64,000 bases of DNA from Mesorhizobium sp. B2-4-15 (GCF_006658505.1 NZ_VFUZ01000001.1:124001-188000); one strand, 5' to 3'. Positions 28,698 through 38,138 are shown, counted from the first letter of the stretch. Notes: generated by a model not told the origin, from the letters alone. Made by a program: numbers and translations.

Positions 28698-28856
28698 ATG
28701 CCGATCATCACCATTGTCATCATCGTCCTGATCCTTGTGCTTATCGGCGCGGTGCCGGCCTGGCCGCATTCGCGCTCCTGGGGGTATGGACCTTCGGGCA
28801 TAGTCGGTGTGGTGCTGGTGGTGGTTCTGGTGCTGCTTTTGATGGGGCGGCTCTGA
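28698..28856 (+). CDS. DUF3309 small hydrophobic protein
   Basis: 52 residues, MPIITIVIIVLILVLIGAVP then WPHSRSWGYGPSG and a second hydrophobic run ending LLLMGRL. This two-helix pattern with the WPHSRSWGYGPSG hinge is characteristic of DUF3309 in rhizobia. It is a membrane protein of unknown function. The ATG chosen excludes a 20-residue upstream extension without family similarity. Confidence 0.85.
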   Translation: MPIITIVIIVLILVLIGAVPAWPHSRSWGYGPSGIVGVVLVVVLVLLLMGRL

Positions 28857-28909
28857 GCCGCCTATCGGCTGGTGAAGAGGCGTGGGCGGGCTTGGCCCGC
28901 CAACCTCAT

Positions 28910-29869
28910 TCAGGCGGCGTGCAAATGGCCATTCGCGGTGGCGATGCCGATATCCTCAAGGGCCTCGGCGACAGCCTGATCGAGCGGCGTATGGGGTATC
29001 TCACCGATGATGCCCTCCAGCCGCGTCGAAACCAGCCGGTGTGGCTCGAAGCGCAGATAGGACATCGAGACGATCTCGCGCCACATTGCCACGAACGGGC
29101 TGCCGGCGCGCAGCACCCACCACGCCATCGCGCTCATCTTCAGCGGCCGGCCGAGTGCTTTCTCGGCGGCGGCCTTGATTTCCAGATCGGTGACCGCGTG
29201 GCCGGGAAAGTTCAGCGCCTCGTAGGAGCCGAGCTTGTCGAGATTGCGCGCCAGCGCCACGAAGCCCACGGCGAAGTCCGGCAAATAGGCCCATTCATGC
29301 ACAAGGTCGGCCGGGCCGGGCGCGGTGTAGATGCCCTTGGTCATCTTGGCGGCGACGACCAGGTCGAACCACGAGCCGCTGCCTGTGCCGCCGAAAAAGT
29401 CGCCGGCCCGCAGAAGAATGGTTCGGACCCGGCCTGCCTCGGCTTCGTTCCGGAACAGCTCCTCCATGGCACAGCGGATGCGGCCCTTTTCGGTCGTCGG
29501 ATTGAAAGGCGTGTCCTCTGACAGCACCGCCGGCATCGGCGAACCGTAATTGTAGATGGTACCGGGAAAAAGATGCAGCGCGTTGTTCGCGTAACAGGCG
29601 GCCATGACGTTCTGCGCCATCGGCAAGCACTTGCTCCAGTCGGTGTAGATCGGGCTGAGGCCATTGAAGATGATATCGACACCCTCGGTGGCGCGGACCA
29701 GCGATTGACGGTCCAGCGCATCGCCGGCGACCGCCATGGCGCCTTTGAGCTCGGCCGGCACCTTGCCGGAACGGGTGACGGCGCGAACGTCGAAGCCGGC
29801 GTCGATGAAGGCTTTGGCAACCACGCGGCCGAGCCGGCCATTGGCGCCGAGAATTGCGATCTTGGTCAT
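28910..29869 (-). CDS. NAD(P)-binding NmrA/epimerase-like reductase
   Basis: 319 residues. N-terminal Rossmann motif ILGANGRLGRVVAKAF (about 4-19), then VTRSGKVPAELKG and FPGTIYNYGSPMP, as in atypical SDR/NmrA-type proteins. The catalytic YxxxK is not evident, so it may be a sensor or a non-classical reductase. It is divergent from a LysR gene that has decayed, so its original regulator is probably lost. Confidence 0.8.
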   Translation of the reverse strand: MTKIAILGANGRLGRVVAKAFIDAGFDVRAVTRSGKVPAELKGAMAVAGDALDRQSLVRATEGVDIIFNGLSPIYTDWSKCLPMAQNVMAACYANNALHLFPGTIYNYGSPMPAVLSEDTPFNPTTEKGRIRCAMEELFRNEAEAGRVRTILLRAGDFFGGTGSGSWFDLVVAAKMTKGIYTAPGPADLVHEWAYLPDFAVGFVALARNLDKLGSYEALNFPGHAVTDLEIKAAAEKALGRPLKMSAMAWWVLRAGSPFVAMWREIVSMSYLRFEPHRLVSTRLEGIIGEIPHTPLDQAVAEALEDIGIATANGHLHAA

Positions 29870-29983
29870 GTCAGTACCCCTGGCTGGTAGTTGCAGTCCG
29901 CATCGGTGTTTGCAGGGCGAATATGATCGTCCCGCAGATGAATTGAAATTGACCATGAACGTAGGTTCGATATTCATTCTTGA

Positions 29984-30400
29984 ATGGAAAATGTCGACTG
30001 GAACCTTCGTCACGGTCGCTGGAACAGGCAGCCTGTCGGCCGCGGCGCGAAACTTGTCCGCCAGCCAGCCGACGCTTGGCCGTCACATCGGGGAGTTGGA
30101 GCGGCGCTGGGCGTCACGCTGTTCCGGCGTGGGCGAAGAAGCTATGTGCTCACGGAAGCCGGGGCCACGCTGTTCGAACGCGGCAAGGCGGTCAGCGAGC
30201 AGGCGAGTGGGAAGCGGTGCGGACGGGAAACGGTATCGGCCTCGGCCAGCGACCGCTGGCCGAGCGGGATTCGCTGATGGAGAAGGTGCTGCCCAGCCTG
30301 CCGCTGCCGAACCTGCCGATGTGGCTCGCCTGCATCGCGATGTGCGCGGCAGCGTGCGCATCCGCCGCGTGGCGGATTTTCTCCATGAGGAACTGAAGCG
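29984..30400 (+). pseudogene. LysR-family regulator remnant, multiply frameshifted with internal deletion
   Basis: Pieces of a LysR protein occur in order but in different frames: MENVDWN, then TFVTVAGTGSLSAAARNLSA and SQPTLGRHIGELE, then ALGVTLFRRGRRSYVLTEAG, then LPSLPLPNLPMWLA, then HRDVRGSVRIRRVADFLHEE ending LKRYS. Only about 420 of an expected 900 bases remain, so most of the effector domain is deleted. It is divergent from the NmrA-like gene, the usual position for its regulator. Confidence 0.85.
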
Positions 30401-31576
30401 CTATTCGGCGGGTGCGGGCGCGAATTCGGCCCGGTGAGCCAGTCCGGCCATCAGCAACACGACGATCAGCAAGCCCGCCATGGCGATGAAGATCGGGCCG
30501 AAGCTGAAATGCTCGGCGACGAAGCCGATCGCCGACGGCGCCACCAGAATGCCGGAATAACCCATGGTGGTGACGACGCTCATGCCGGTGCCCGACGACA
30601 TGCCTTCCTGGTTACCGCCGGCCGAAAAGATGATCGGCACCATGTTGGCGATGCCGAAGCCGCAAAGCGCAAAGGCCGCGATGGCGAGCCAGGGCGAGGG
30701 CGACAGGCCGGCGACCAGCATACCGGTGGCGGCGACAATGGCAGAGCCGCGCAGTGTCGTCACCGCGCCGAAACGGTTGCGCACGCCATCGCCGAAGAAA
30801 CGCATGATTGCCATGACGCCGGAGAAGGCGGCGTAGGCGAGACCGGCAACGGCAAGGTCGGCGCCGAGTTCCTGCCGCAGATACAGCGCCGCCCAGTCGA
30901 GCACGGCACCTTCGGAAATCATCGTCAGCAGCGCCATCAGGCCGACCAGGTAGACCAGCGGGTTCGCCGGCAAGGTGAATTTGTGATGCTCGGCAGCCTG
31001 CGGCTTATGTTCGGCCACGACATGAGGCACCGCCGCCGCGATTGCCGCGAAGGCAAGCGCCGTCACCACCGCGGCGTGGGCGAGATGGCCATAATTCTGG
31101 ATGCCGAAGCCACCAAGCGCTCCGCCGGCGAAGCCGCCGAGACTCCAGAAGCCGTGCGAGGAGGACATGATCGCGCGGGACAATTTTCGTTCGACGACCA
31201 CCGCGTTGGCGTTCATGGCGACATCCATGCCGCCGATCGAGCCGCCGAAGATGAACATGGCGATGGCCGCCAGCGGCACGTTGGGCGCCAGCGCCACGAC
31301 CAGCAGGCCAAGGCTGCCGCAGAGGCCGAACCAGCGCAGCACGGTGCGAGAACCGTGTTTCGAAATCAGGTGGCCGCACCAGGTCATCGCGGTGACCGCG
31401 CCGGCGCCGAACAAAAGGATCAGCAGGCCGAGCGTGAATTTCGAGATGTCCAGCCGGGTCAGGAACACCGGGATCTGCGGCGCCCAGCTGCCGGTCAGGA
31501 AGCCATTGGCGAGGAAAATGGCGGCCACGGCCCATCGCCCGCGAATGGCAGTCTGCATGGTGTTCGACACGTTCAT
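30401..31576 (-). CDS. MFS transporter
   Basis: 391 residues with about 12 TM segments and the MFS loop pattern (GHLISKHGSRTVLRWFG between TM2 and TM3). The mid-protein HKPQAAEHHKF loop separates the halves. It is similar in layout to FucP/YbjJ-like sugar or inner-membrane MFS proteins; substrate unknown. Its 3' end abuts the LysR remnant. Confidence 0.88.
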   Translation of the reverse strand: MNVSNTMQTAIRGRWAVAAIFLANGFLTGSWAPQIPVFLTRLDISKFTLGLLILLFGAGAVTAMTWCGHLISKHGSRTVLRWFGLCGSLGLLVVALAPNVPLAAIAMFIFGGSIGGMDVAMNANAVVVERKLSRAIMSSSHGFWSLGGFAGGALGGFGIQNYGHLAHAAVVTALAFAAIAAAVPHVVAEHKPQAAEHHKFTLPANPLVYLVGLMALLTMISEGAVLDWAALYLRQELGADLAVAGLAYAAFSGVMAIMRFFGDGVRNRFGAVTTLRGSAIVAATGMLVAGLSPSPWLAIAAFALCGFGIANMVPIIFSAGGNQEGMSSGTGMSVVTTMGYSGILVAPSAIGFVAEHFSFGPIFIAMAGLLIVVLLMAGLAHRAEFAPAPAE

Positions 31577-31727
31577 AAAGGCGAATCCGCTCAGAAAATG
31601 GCTTTGTGCGGCAAATTAGATCGATTCAATTTTCAGTCAAGCACCCCGCAATGGGAAGTGTTTGGACCAAAGGAAGCAACCGAGGGTCGGTTTCGTTCGA
31701 GGCGTGCTGCGGCTTTGGAGGTTGGCA

Positions 31728-31794
31728 GAAACGCTTCTCCATTCGTCATCCACGGGCAAAGCAAGGAGCGAAGCGACGCGGCGCAGAGGATAAC
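31728..31794. repeat. possible dispersed rhizobial intergenic repeat
   Basis: The segment around ATTCGTCATCCACGGGCAAA and GGAGCGAAGCGACGCGGCGC resembles a sequence I recognise as recurrent between Mesorhizobium genes. No second copy is in this window, so this rests on recall. The rest of the 283-base gap 31577-31859 has nothing else I can identify. Confidence 0.3.
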
Positions 31795-31859
31795 GAAGCC
31801 TCAGAAACTTCGTCCCGCGTCGGAAGTAGTGCCGGAGGCTGGTGGCCGTACAAGGTTCG

Positions 31860-32168
31860 CTAGTGGTCCTTGGGACGCCTTGCCTCGAACTCGGCCTTCT
31901 TGGCGTCGGAAGCTTCCGTCTGATGGAGCGCCTGCCAGTCGGCATAGGGCATGCCGTAGACGATCTCGCGCGACTGGTCCTTGGAGAGGTCGACGCCCTC
32001 GGCATTCGCCGCTTCGCGATACCAGTTCGACAGGCAGTTGCGGCAGAAACCGGCAAGGTTCATCAGCTCGATGTTCTGCACATCGCTGCGTTCTCTGAGA
32101 TGCTCGACCAGCCGGCGAAAGGCCGCGGCCTCGAAGTCGCGCTTCTGCTGGTCGTTGAGTTCGGTCAT
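31860..32168 (-). CDS. DUF1244 family protein
   Basis: 102 residues from ATG 32168, chosen because GGAGG lies 5 bases upstream on this strand. It contains FRRLVEHLRERSDVQNIELM and a CRNCLSNWYREAA motif (two conserved Cys), characteristic of DUF1244. Cytoplasmic, function unknown. It follows the N-formylglutamate amidohydrolase gene by 17 bases and is probably co-transcribed. Confidence 0.88.
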   Translation of the reverse strand: MTELNDQQKRDFEAAAFRRLVEHLRERSDVQNIELMNLAGFCRNCLSNWYREAANAEGVDLSKDQSREIVYGMPYADWQALHQTEASDAKKAEFEARRPKDH

Positions 32169-32185
32169 CGCAACCTCCATACGGC

Positions 32186-32983
32186 TTACACCGGCCCGGT
32201 GCGCGAGCCGAATTGCCTGATCACGTGTATATCGGCACGGCGATCGATAGCGTCAACGATCGGGGCCAGGCGCTCGGCCCACGCGATCGCACCTTTCTGG
32301 TCAGATATCAGGTCCTGACGAATCTCGATGAGCGCGTGGGCATAGCCGTTGACGATGGCATGCTTGAACATGGTGTCGCCGCGCAGCGCGCCGTCATAAG
32401 GTTCATTGTCGCCGACGACGAGGTTCTTGTCCTCACCGAGCATATCGATCAGCGGCCGCGCCACCCGGTCGTCCTTGTCCCACAGGATGCCGACATGCCA
32501 GGGACGCTGGATCCCTTGCATGACCGGCGTGAAGGAATGCACCGAAAAGATGAACGGCGCCTGCCCGGAAGCCTGCGCGACCGAAGCGATCATGGCGGCA
32601 ACGGCGTCGTGATAAGGCCGGTAGAAGCGATCGAGCCGTCTTTCGCGTTCCTCCGGCGCCATGGGATAGTTTCCCGGCACCATCGTGCCGTCATAGAGCT
32701 GGCGAATGAGGGTCGGATCGTCTTCGCCGCGGTTGGGATCTATCAGCAGCCTCGAGAAATTGGCGATCACCGCGGGCACATCGAGCAAGGCGGCGAGCTC
32801 GCGCGTCACCGCCTCGACGCCGATGTCATAGGCGATATGGCGGTCGAACTCGGCAGCCGGCAGGCCGAGGCTGCCATAGTCGTCGGGCAGGTCGCGGCGG
32901 GCATGATCGGCCAGGAGCACGATGCCTCGCTTGCGGTCGCCCTCGACGAGATCGAAGGGCGCGAAAACTGTGGATCGGGTCAT
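32186..32983 (-). CDS. N-formylglutamate amidohydrolase family protein
   Basis: 265 residues from ATG 32983. Features of the family: LLADHARRDLPDDYG near the N-terminus, NFSRLLIDPNRGEDDPTLI, FSVHSFTPVM and VGDNEPYDGALRGDT. Members hydrolyse N-formylglutamate in histidine degradation or related N-acyl amino acids; no other hut gene is nearby, so the substrate is uncertain. The upstream 216-base gap to the DUF1036 gene is a divergent promoter region. Confidence 0.9.
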   Translation of the reverse strand: MTRSTVFAPFDLVEGDRKRGIVLLADHARRDLPDDYGSLGLPAAEFDRHIAYDIGVEAVTRELAALLDVPAVIANFSRLLIDPNRGEDDPTLIRQLYDGTMVPGNYPMAPEERERRLDRFYRPYHDAVAAMIASVAQASGQAPFIFSVHSFTPVMQGIQRPWHVGILWDKDDRVARPLIDMLGEDKNLVVGDNEPYDGALRGDTMFKHAIVNGYAHALIEIRQDLISDQKGAIAWAERLAPIVDAIDRRADIHVIRQFGSRTGPV

Positions 32984-33199
32984 TGGCGGGAAAAGGTCTG
33001 TTCGCTGGCTTCCGGGGAGGGTGCTATCGTCATTCCATGAAGACGACGCGTGCGCAATGCCGTTGTTTGGCCAAGGTTTCCGCCGAAATCTGGCAAGGGG
33101 CGACGGAAAGTGCGCCGGGAGCCTTCCTAAATCGATTGGAATTGGTAAAAACGGCGCGTTGACATGCGCTCGGACTTTTCCGAAAAGGGGCGCAGAGAG

Positions 33200-33718
33200 A
33201 TGCAGATGTGGTTCTTGAGGGGTTTTGGAATGGGTTCCGCCGGCAGGCAGCGCATGCGCCCTGCCTTTGCCATGCCGCTCCTGATCCTGACCGTCGGCAT
33301 GTCGGCAATGGTCATGGCCTCGCCGGCACGCGCCGATTTCCGCGTCTGCAACGCCACGCAGAACCTGGTCGGCGTCGGCATCGGCTATCGTGCCAAGGCC
33401 GGCTGGATCACAGAGGGCTGGTGGCACATTGAAGGATCGAGCTGCAAGACGTTGATCGAAGGGCCGCTGTCATCAAGGTTTTACTATCTTTATGCAGAAG
33501 ACGCCGAGCGTGGTGGACGCTGGGACGGCCCGATCAACATGTGCGTGGCTGAAAAAGAGTTCAAGATCGCCGGCGTAAACGACTGCGTCGCCCGGGGCTT
33601 CCAGCGCGCCGGATTCCAGGAATATGACACGGGCGAGCAGGCAAGCTGGATGGTCCAGCTGACCGATGAGCCCGCAACGGGAGGCGCCCCAGCCACCCCG
33701 GGAATCAATAGTCAATGA
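33200..33718 (+). CDS. DUF1036 secreted protein
   Basis: About 172 residues from ATG 33200 (a start at 33164 is also possible). A signal peptide (LLILTVGMSAMVMASPARA) precedes DUF1036 (FRVCNATQNLVGVGIGYRAK, WWHIEGSSCKTLIEGPL, YYLYAEDAERGGRWDGP) with several conserved Cys. Probably periplasmic; function unknown. Its stop overlaps the pyruvate kinase start by 4 bases. Confidence 0.88.
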   Translation: MQMWFLRGFGMGSAGRQRMRPAFAMPLLILTVGMSAMVMASPARADFRVCNATQNLVGVGIGYRAKAGWITEGWWHIEGSSCKTLIEGPLSSRFYYLYAEDAERGGRWDGPINMCVAEKEFKIAGVNDCVARGFQRAGFQEYDTGEQASWMVQLTDEPATGGAPATPGINSQ

Positions 33719-35148
33719 GACGTAGCCGCAAGGTCAAGATCCTAGCCACAATCGGCCCCGCCTCCTCCTCCGAGGAGATGCTGAAGAAATTGTTCGAAGC
33801 GGGCGCCGATGTGTTCCGCATCAACATGAGCCACACCGACCACGAGCTGATGCGCACGCTGGTGGGCCGCATCCGCGCCGTCGAGGAAAAGGTTGGCCGG
33901 CCGATCGGCATCCTGGCCGACCTGCAAGGCCCCAAGTTGCGCGTCGGCAAGTTCGCCAATGGCAAGGAAGTGCTGACATCAGGCCAAACCTTCACGCTTG
34001 ACGACAATCCCGAACCGGGCAATTCGACCAGGGTCTATCTGCCGCATCCGGAGATCCTGAGCTCGGTCGAGGCCGGTCACCGACTTTTGATCGATGATGG
34101 CAAGCTCGAGCTGAAGGCGGTGAAGAGCAACGGCAAGTCGATCACCTGCACTGTCGTCGCCGGCACCACGATTTCCGATAAGAAGGGCGTCAGCCTGCCC
34201 GATACCGACCTGCCGGTCGGCGCGTTGACCGAGAAGGACCGCAAGGATCTCGACGCCGTGCTCGCCACGGGCGTCGACTGGGTCGCGCTGTCCTTCGTGC
34301 AGCGGCCGGAGGATCTGGCGGAAGCGCGCAAGATCGCGCGTGGCCGGGCTCTGATCATGGCCAAGATCGAAAAGCCGCAGGCCGTCGCCAGGCTGGCCGA
34401 GATCATCGAGCTGTCCGACGCCCTGATGGTCGCCCGCGGCGACCTCGGCGTCGAGATGCCGCTGGAAGCTGTGCCGGGCATCCAGAAGCAGATCACGCGC
34501 GCCGCGCGGCGCGCCGGCAAACCGGTGGTGATCGCCACGCAGATGCTGGAATCGATGATCACCGCCCCGGTGCCGACCCGCGCCGAAGTATCCGACGTTT
34601 CGATCGCCGTCTTCGAGGGTGCCGACGCCATCATGCTGTCGGCCGAATCGGCGGCGGGTGCTTATCCCGTGGAAGCGGTGGCGATGATGAACCGCATCGC
34701 CACCAAGGTCGAAACCGACCCGACCTATGCCGGCATCATCAACGCGCAGCGCTCTGAGCCGGAAGCGACCGGGGCTGACGCGATTTCGCTGGCCGCCCGC
34801 GAAATCGCCGAAACGCTGAAACTGTCGGCGATCATCACCTATACCGCGTCCGGCACCACCGGGTTGCGCGCGGCGCGCGAACGGCCGCAGGTGCCGATCG
34901 TGGCGCTGTCGCCGATCGTCAACACGGCCAGGCGGCTGTCGCTGCTGTGGGGCACGCATTGCGTGGTCTCGCCCGATGCCACCGATCTCGACGACATGGT
35001 CAACCGCGCCTGCCGCATTGCGCTGGAAGAAGAATTCGGCAAGCCGGGCGACCGCGTCATCATCACCGCCGGCGTGCCGTTGCGGACTCCGGGGTCGACC
35101 AACATGCTGCGCATCGCCTATGTCGGATCGGAAGCAGCCGGCCGGTAA
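33715..35148 (+). CDS. pyk: pyruvate kinase
   Basis: 477 residues, a normal length. It converts PEP and ADP to pyruvate and ATP in the cytoplasm. Motifs include KILATIGPASSS with FRINMSHTDHE at the N-terminus, the active-site region IMAKIEKPQAVARL and VARGDLGVEMPLE, and TSD-like TRAEVSDVSIAVFEGADAIM. The C-terminal regulatory domain is complete. The start ATG overlaps the DUF1036 stop, so translation is probably coupled. Confidence 0.96.
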   Translation: MRRSRKVKILATIGPASSSEEMLKKLFEAGADVFRINMSHTDHELMRTLVGRIRAVEEKVGRPIGILADLQGPKLRVGKFANGKEVLTSGQTFTLDDNPEPGNSTRVYLPHPEILSSVEAGHRLLIDDGKLELKAVKSNGKSITCTVVAGTTISDKKGVSLPDTDLPVGALTEKDRKDLDAVLATGVDWVALSFVQRPEDLAEARKIARGRALIMAKIEKPQAVARLAEIIELSDALMVARGDLGVEMPLEAVPGIQKQITRAARRAGKPVVIATQMLESMITAPVPTRAEVSDVSIAVFEGADAIMLSAESAAGAYPVEAVAMMNRIATKVETDPTYAGIINAQRSEPEATGADAISLAAREIAETLKLSAIITYTASGTTGLRAARERPQVPIVALSPIVNTARRLSLLWGTHCVVSPDATDLDDMVNRACRIALEEEFGKPGDRVIITAGVPLRTPGSTNMLRIAYVGSEAAGR

Positions 35149-35345
35149 GCCCAGCCCTTCCTGACGGAAGCATATCCCGCGCCCTGTGCGTAGCTCACTG
35201 TGGCCGCGATGCAACAGAGGCTTGGACAATGGTCCTGGCCTCTGTCTGGACACGGACTTGCCGCGATCGCCTCTACAAGACGCGGTGAAGTGGCGTTAAC
35301 AGTCGCCCTACCCGCCAGCATCTCCCATTTTGAAAGTGTACTTCA

Positions 35346-36080
35346 ATGTCATCTCTCGTTTCGCGCCGGTCGCTGCTGACCGGGCTGTCGCTTGTCGGCG
35401 TTTCGGCGATCTCGGCCTGTGCCCAGATGCCCAGGCAGCCGATCAGCGCGGCCAGTTCCTTCAATCCCGCGCCGCTTGAGCCGACACCGGAAAAGACGCC
35501 GATCGAACAAGCCGCGCCTGAAATCATGGTCCCGGCGTCGCCCGACCATGCGAGCATGTACAGCGCGGTCGGGGATGGCGGCCATGCGTTGCCGGCGATA
35601 CCCTTCACCAAGGTCGACGAACGATTTCTGCGGCAGATGGTCGACGATCCGACGGGCGAGAGACCTGGAACGATCGTGGTCAATAGGACCGACAAATTCC
35701 TCTACTTGGTGCTCAAGGATGGCAAGGCCATGCGCTATGGCGTCGGCCTGGGTCGCCAGGGCTATTCCTGGAAGGGTCGCGCGATCGTCCAGTGGAAACG
35801 CAAATGGCCGACCTGGACGCCGCCTTCGGCGATGATCCGCCGGGATCCGAAGCTGGAAAAATGGCGCCAGGGCATGGAGCCCGGCGTCAGCAACCCGCTC
35901 GGATCTCGCGCCCTCTACATCTTCAAGGATGGCGTCGACACGCTTTACCGCATTCACGGGTCGCCGGATTGGAAGTCCATCGGCAAATCCGCTTCATCCG
36001 GCTGCGTACGCATGTTCAACCAAGACGTCATGGACCTCTATGAGCGCGTTCCCGGCAAAACCCCGCTGCTGGTCATTTAG
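35346..36080 (+). CDS. L,D-transpeptidase (YkuD) lipoprotein
   Basis: 244 residues. The N-terminus has a twin-arginine-like SRRSLLTG and a lipobox ISAC near residue 25, then a Pro-rich linker. The YkuD domain carries IHGSPDWKSIGKSASSGCVR with catalytic His and Cys. It forms 3-3 crosslinks or attaches proteins to peptidoglycan in the periplasm. It is monocistronic, with a 197-base gap after pyk in which I see no feature. Confidence 0.92.
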   Translation: MSSLVSRRSLLTGLSLVGVSAISACAQMPRQPISAASSFNPAPLEPTPEKTPIEQAAPEIMVPASPDHASMYSAVGDGGHALPAIPFTKVDERFLRQMVDDPTGERPGTIVVNRTDKFLYLVLKDGKAMRYGVGLGRQGYSWKGRAIVQWKRKWPTWTPPSAMIRRDPKLEKWRQGMEPGVSNPLGSRALYIFKDGVDTLYRIHGSPDWKSIGKSASSGCVRMFNQDVMDLYERVPGKTPLLVI

Positions 36081-36118
36081 CTTGTGGCGCAGCCTGCTCG
36101 TTCGCCCAGGGACAGGCC

Positions 36119-37186
36119 TCAAGTCGGTGCGAGCTCAGCTTGGGGTTCCCTGATGTCGGCACATGTATCGGCGCCATAGGCATCGCCGGCGATCCGGGCC
36201 TCCACCGTCCTGGCCATCGCCTTGAGATCGATATCCTTGCCGGCGACCTTCTCGACAGCCCCGACGACGAGGTCGGGGGCGATCCAGTCTGGCTTGTGGC
36301 CGAGATTGCCCACCCAGACGAGTTCGGCGCCGGCGATGTCGCGCACCAGGCCGACGGAATGGATACGCGCGTAGACGACCTTGTCGCGGTCGCCTGAGAT
36401 GACCACGGTCGGCGCCTTGATCTCGTTGTAGCGCGGTGCGGCGCCGAGCGCATAGCGGTAGAGCCCGGCAACATCGCTGGCATTGGCGCGGAAGGCCGCT
36501 GGCCGCAGCACCAGCGGGATCGACGCCTTGTCGATATAGTCGTCCGGCACCTTGTTCGGCGAGAAGACGCAGGTCGTGGCATCGGCAATCCGCAGTGTTC
36601 CGGCGGGATAGGTCAGCGTTTCGGAGAACAGCCGGCCGATCACCGGAAGCATGGCCAGGTCGTAGTACCAGGATGTCGCGCCGCCCGGCCACGGATGGGT
36701 CGCCGGCGCCAGGAAGATCAGTCCGAGCGTCCTGTCGGGATGTTCGCGGCCGAATGCCGATGTCACCACGCCGCCAAAGGAATGGCCGACGATGATTGCC
36801 TCGCGGATGCGCAGATGATCCATCAGCGCGGCGAGGGTATTGGCCTGCGCCGACGGGTCTTCATTGGTGCCCGGTCCGCGCCCGGACCAGCCGAATCCCG
36901 GCCGGTCGAAGAACAGCATTTCGGCGCGGCCTTCCAGCATCGGCCTCAGCGGCAGCATCTGATCCCTGAGATTGGCGCTGGCGCCATGGATGAAGACGAC
37001 CGGCGGCAGGTCCGCATCGGCGGGGGCGGGAATATGGACGTAGTGAATACGGGCGCCGCCGATGTCGGCGAATTCACCGATGGATGGATTACGGCGTTCG
37101 ATCAGCCACGAGCCGATCCGGGTAACGCCGACAAGGGCAAAGACGAGTGCGAAAAGGAAGGCGAACGCGGCGTAAAGAAGGTTCAT
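36119..37186 (-). CDS. alpha/beta hydrolase, membrane-anchored
   Basis: 355 residues. An N-terminal hydrophobic segment (LLYAAFAFLFALVFALVGVT) anchors or exports it. The hydrolase fold has VVFIHGASANLRDQ (oxyanion region), nucleophile elbow GHSFGG and an acid/His pair later (VISGDRDKVV; GNLGHKPDW). Substrate unknown. A 40-base tandem repeat lies just upstream of its start. Confidence 0.88.
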   Translation of the reverse strand: MNLLYAAFAFLFALVFALVGVTRIGSWLIERRNPSIGEFADIGGARIHYVHIPAPADADLPPVVFIHGASANLRDQMLPLRPMLEGRAEMLFFDRPGFGWSGRGPGTNEDPSAQANTLAALMDHLRIREAIIVGHSFGGVVTSAFGREHPDRTLGLIFLAPATHPWPGGATSWYYDLAMLPVIGRLFSETLTYPAGTLRIADATTCVFSPNKVPDDYIDKASIPLVLRPAAFRANASDVAGLYRYALGAAPRYNEIKAPTVVISGDRDKVVYARIHSVGLVRDIAGAELVWVGNLGHKPDWIAPDLVVGAVEKVAGKDIDLKAMARTVEARIAGDAYGADTCADIREPQAELAPT

Positions 37187-37215
37187 GGGGATATACGGGT
37201 GGAGAAGGGAACAGG

Positions 37216-37255
37216 CAGTAGGGCAGTAGGGCAGTAGGGCAGTAGGGCAGTAGGG
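37216..37255. repeat. tandem repeat, five 8-base units
   Basis: Five copies of CAGTAGGG in a row, followed by a related inverted block (CCTACTGCC near 37271). It lies between the hydrolase start and the TPR gene end and is a likely copy-number-variable locus. Confidence 0.9.
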
Positions 37256-37303
37256 GGAGGGGCATCTCAGCCTACTGCCTAATCCCTATTCCCCACTGCC
37301 TGG

Positions 37304-37903
37304 TCAAATTCCTTCGCCGGCAAGCTCTTCGGAAAGGGTGGCGACCTGGTCCTGGGCGCTGCGCATCATCGGATAGATGGCCAGCACTTTCTGCCAGGCC
37401 TCGAGCGCCGACTGCTTGTGGCCGGTCAGCGTCATGATCTGCGCCAGACCCGACAGCGCACCGAAATGGCGCGGCTCGAGCTTCAGCGTGTGCTCGATGT
37501 CGGACATCGACTTGCCGTAGTTTTTCATCATGAAATGCACCGTGGCGCGCCGGTTCCAGCCTTCGGCATAGGTCGGCTGCAAGGTCACCACCTGGTCGAG
37601 GAAATCGAGCGCGACGTCGAACTTGTGGTTCTCGATCGCCTTTTGCGACCACTGCATCATCAGGTCGATGGAAGCGCTGCCGGACCGGAACCATTCGTTC
37701 CAGATGTTGCCGGCGATGCGTTCGGCGGCCTTTTCGTTGCGCTCGCGCTTCAGGTCGGCGAACAGCTTGTCGAGCCGAACCTGTTTCGTCATTGGCGCCG
37801 CCGGAGCATCCGGAGCCGGCGACTGAGCCGCCTGATCGTCCGCCAGGGCCGGCAAGGCGCCGGAAACCAGGAGAGCCGTCAAAAATGCAAAAAGAATCCG
37901 CAT
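37304..37903 (-). CDS. secreted TPR-repeat protein
   Basis: 199 residues. A signal peptide (ILFAFLTALLVSGALPALA) is followed by a short acidic/Pro linker and about three TPR units (for example ALDFLDQVVTLQPTYAEGWN and SMSDIEHTLKLEPRHFGALS). It is a periplasmic protein-protein interaction scaffold of unknown partner. Confidence 0.85.
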   Translation of the reverse strand: MRILFAFLTALLVSGALPALADDQAAQSPAPDAPAAPMTKQVRLDKLFADLKRERNEKAAERIAGNIWNEWFRSGSASIDLMMQWSQKAIENHKFDVALDFLDQVVTLQPTYAEGWNRRATVHFMMKNYGKSMSDIEHTLKLEPRHFGALSGLAQIMTLTGHKQSALEAWQKVLAIYPMMRSAQDQVATLSEELAGEGI

Positions 37904-38012
37904 CGCCCGACTCTAGTCCCGGGCGGCGGAACATCAAAGTGATTTCAGCGTAAAAAGGGTCGGCAGGCCGACATGCATCAATGGCGGAGGCGAAAAGCCT
38001 CCTGCCGAAAGC

Positions 38013-38138
38013 TCAGCCCTGGCGCGCCTTGTAGCGCGGAGCGGTCTTGTTGATGATGTAGACGCGGCCTTTGCGGCGAACCAGCTGGTTGTCGCGGTGA
38101 CGCGCCTTCAGCGCCTTGAGCGAATTCTTGATCTTCAT
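38013..38138 (-). CDS. rpmJ: 50S ribosomal protein L36
   Basis: 41 residues, [20 protein letters not shown] followed by [20 protein letters not shown] and G. This is the alphaproteobacterial form lacking the zinc-binding cysteines of the C+ form. The start is the ATG; the longer open frame upstream is not needed. Confidence 0.95.
   Translation of the reverse strand: MKIKNSLKALKARHRDNQLVRRKGRVYIINKTAPRYKARQG

Noticed and set aside
37216..37255. CRISPR-like array
   Set aside because: Units are 8 bases in direct tandem with no spacers and no cas genes.
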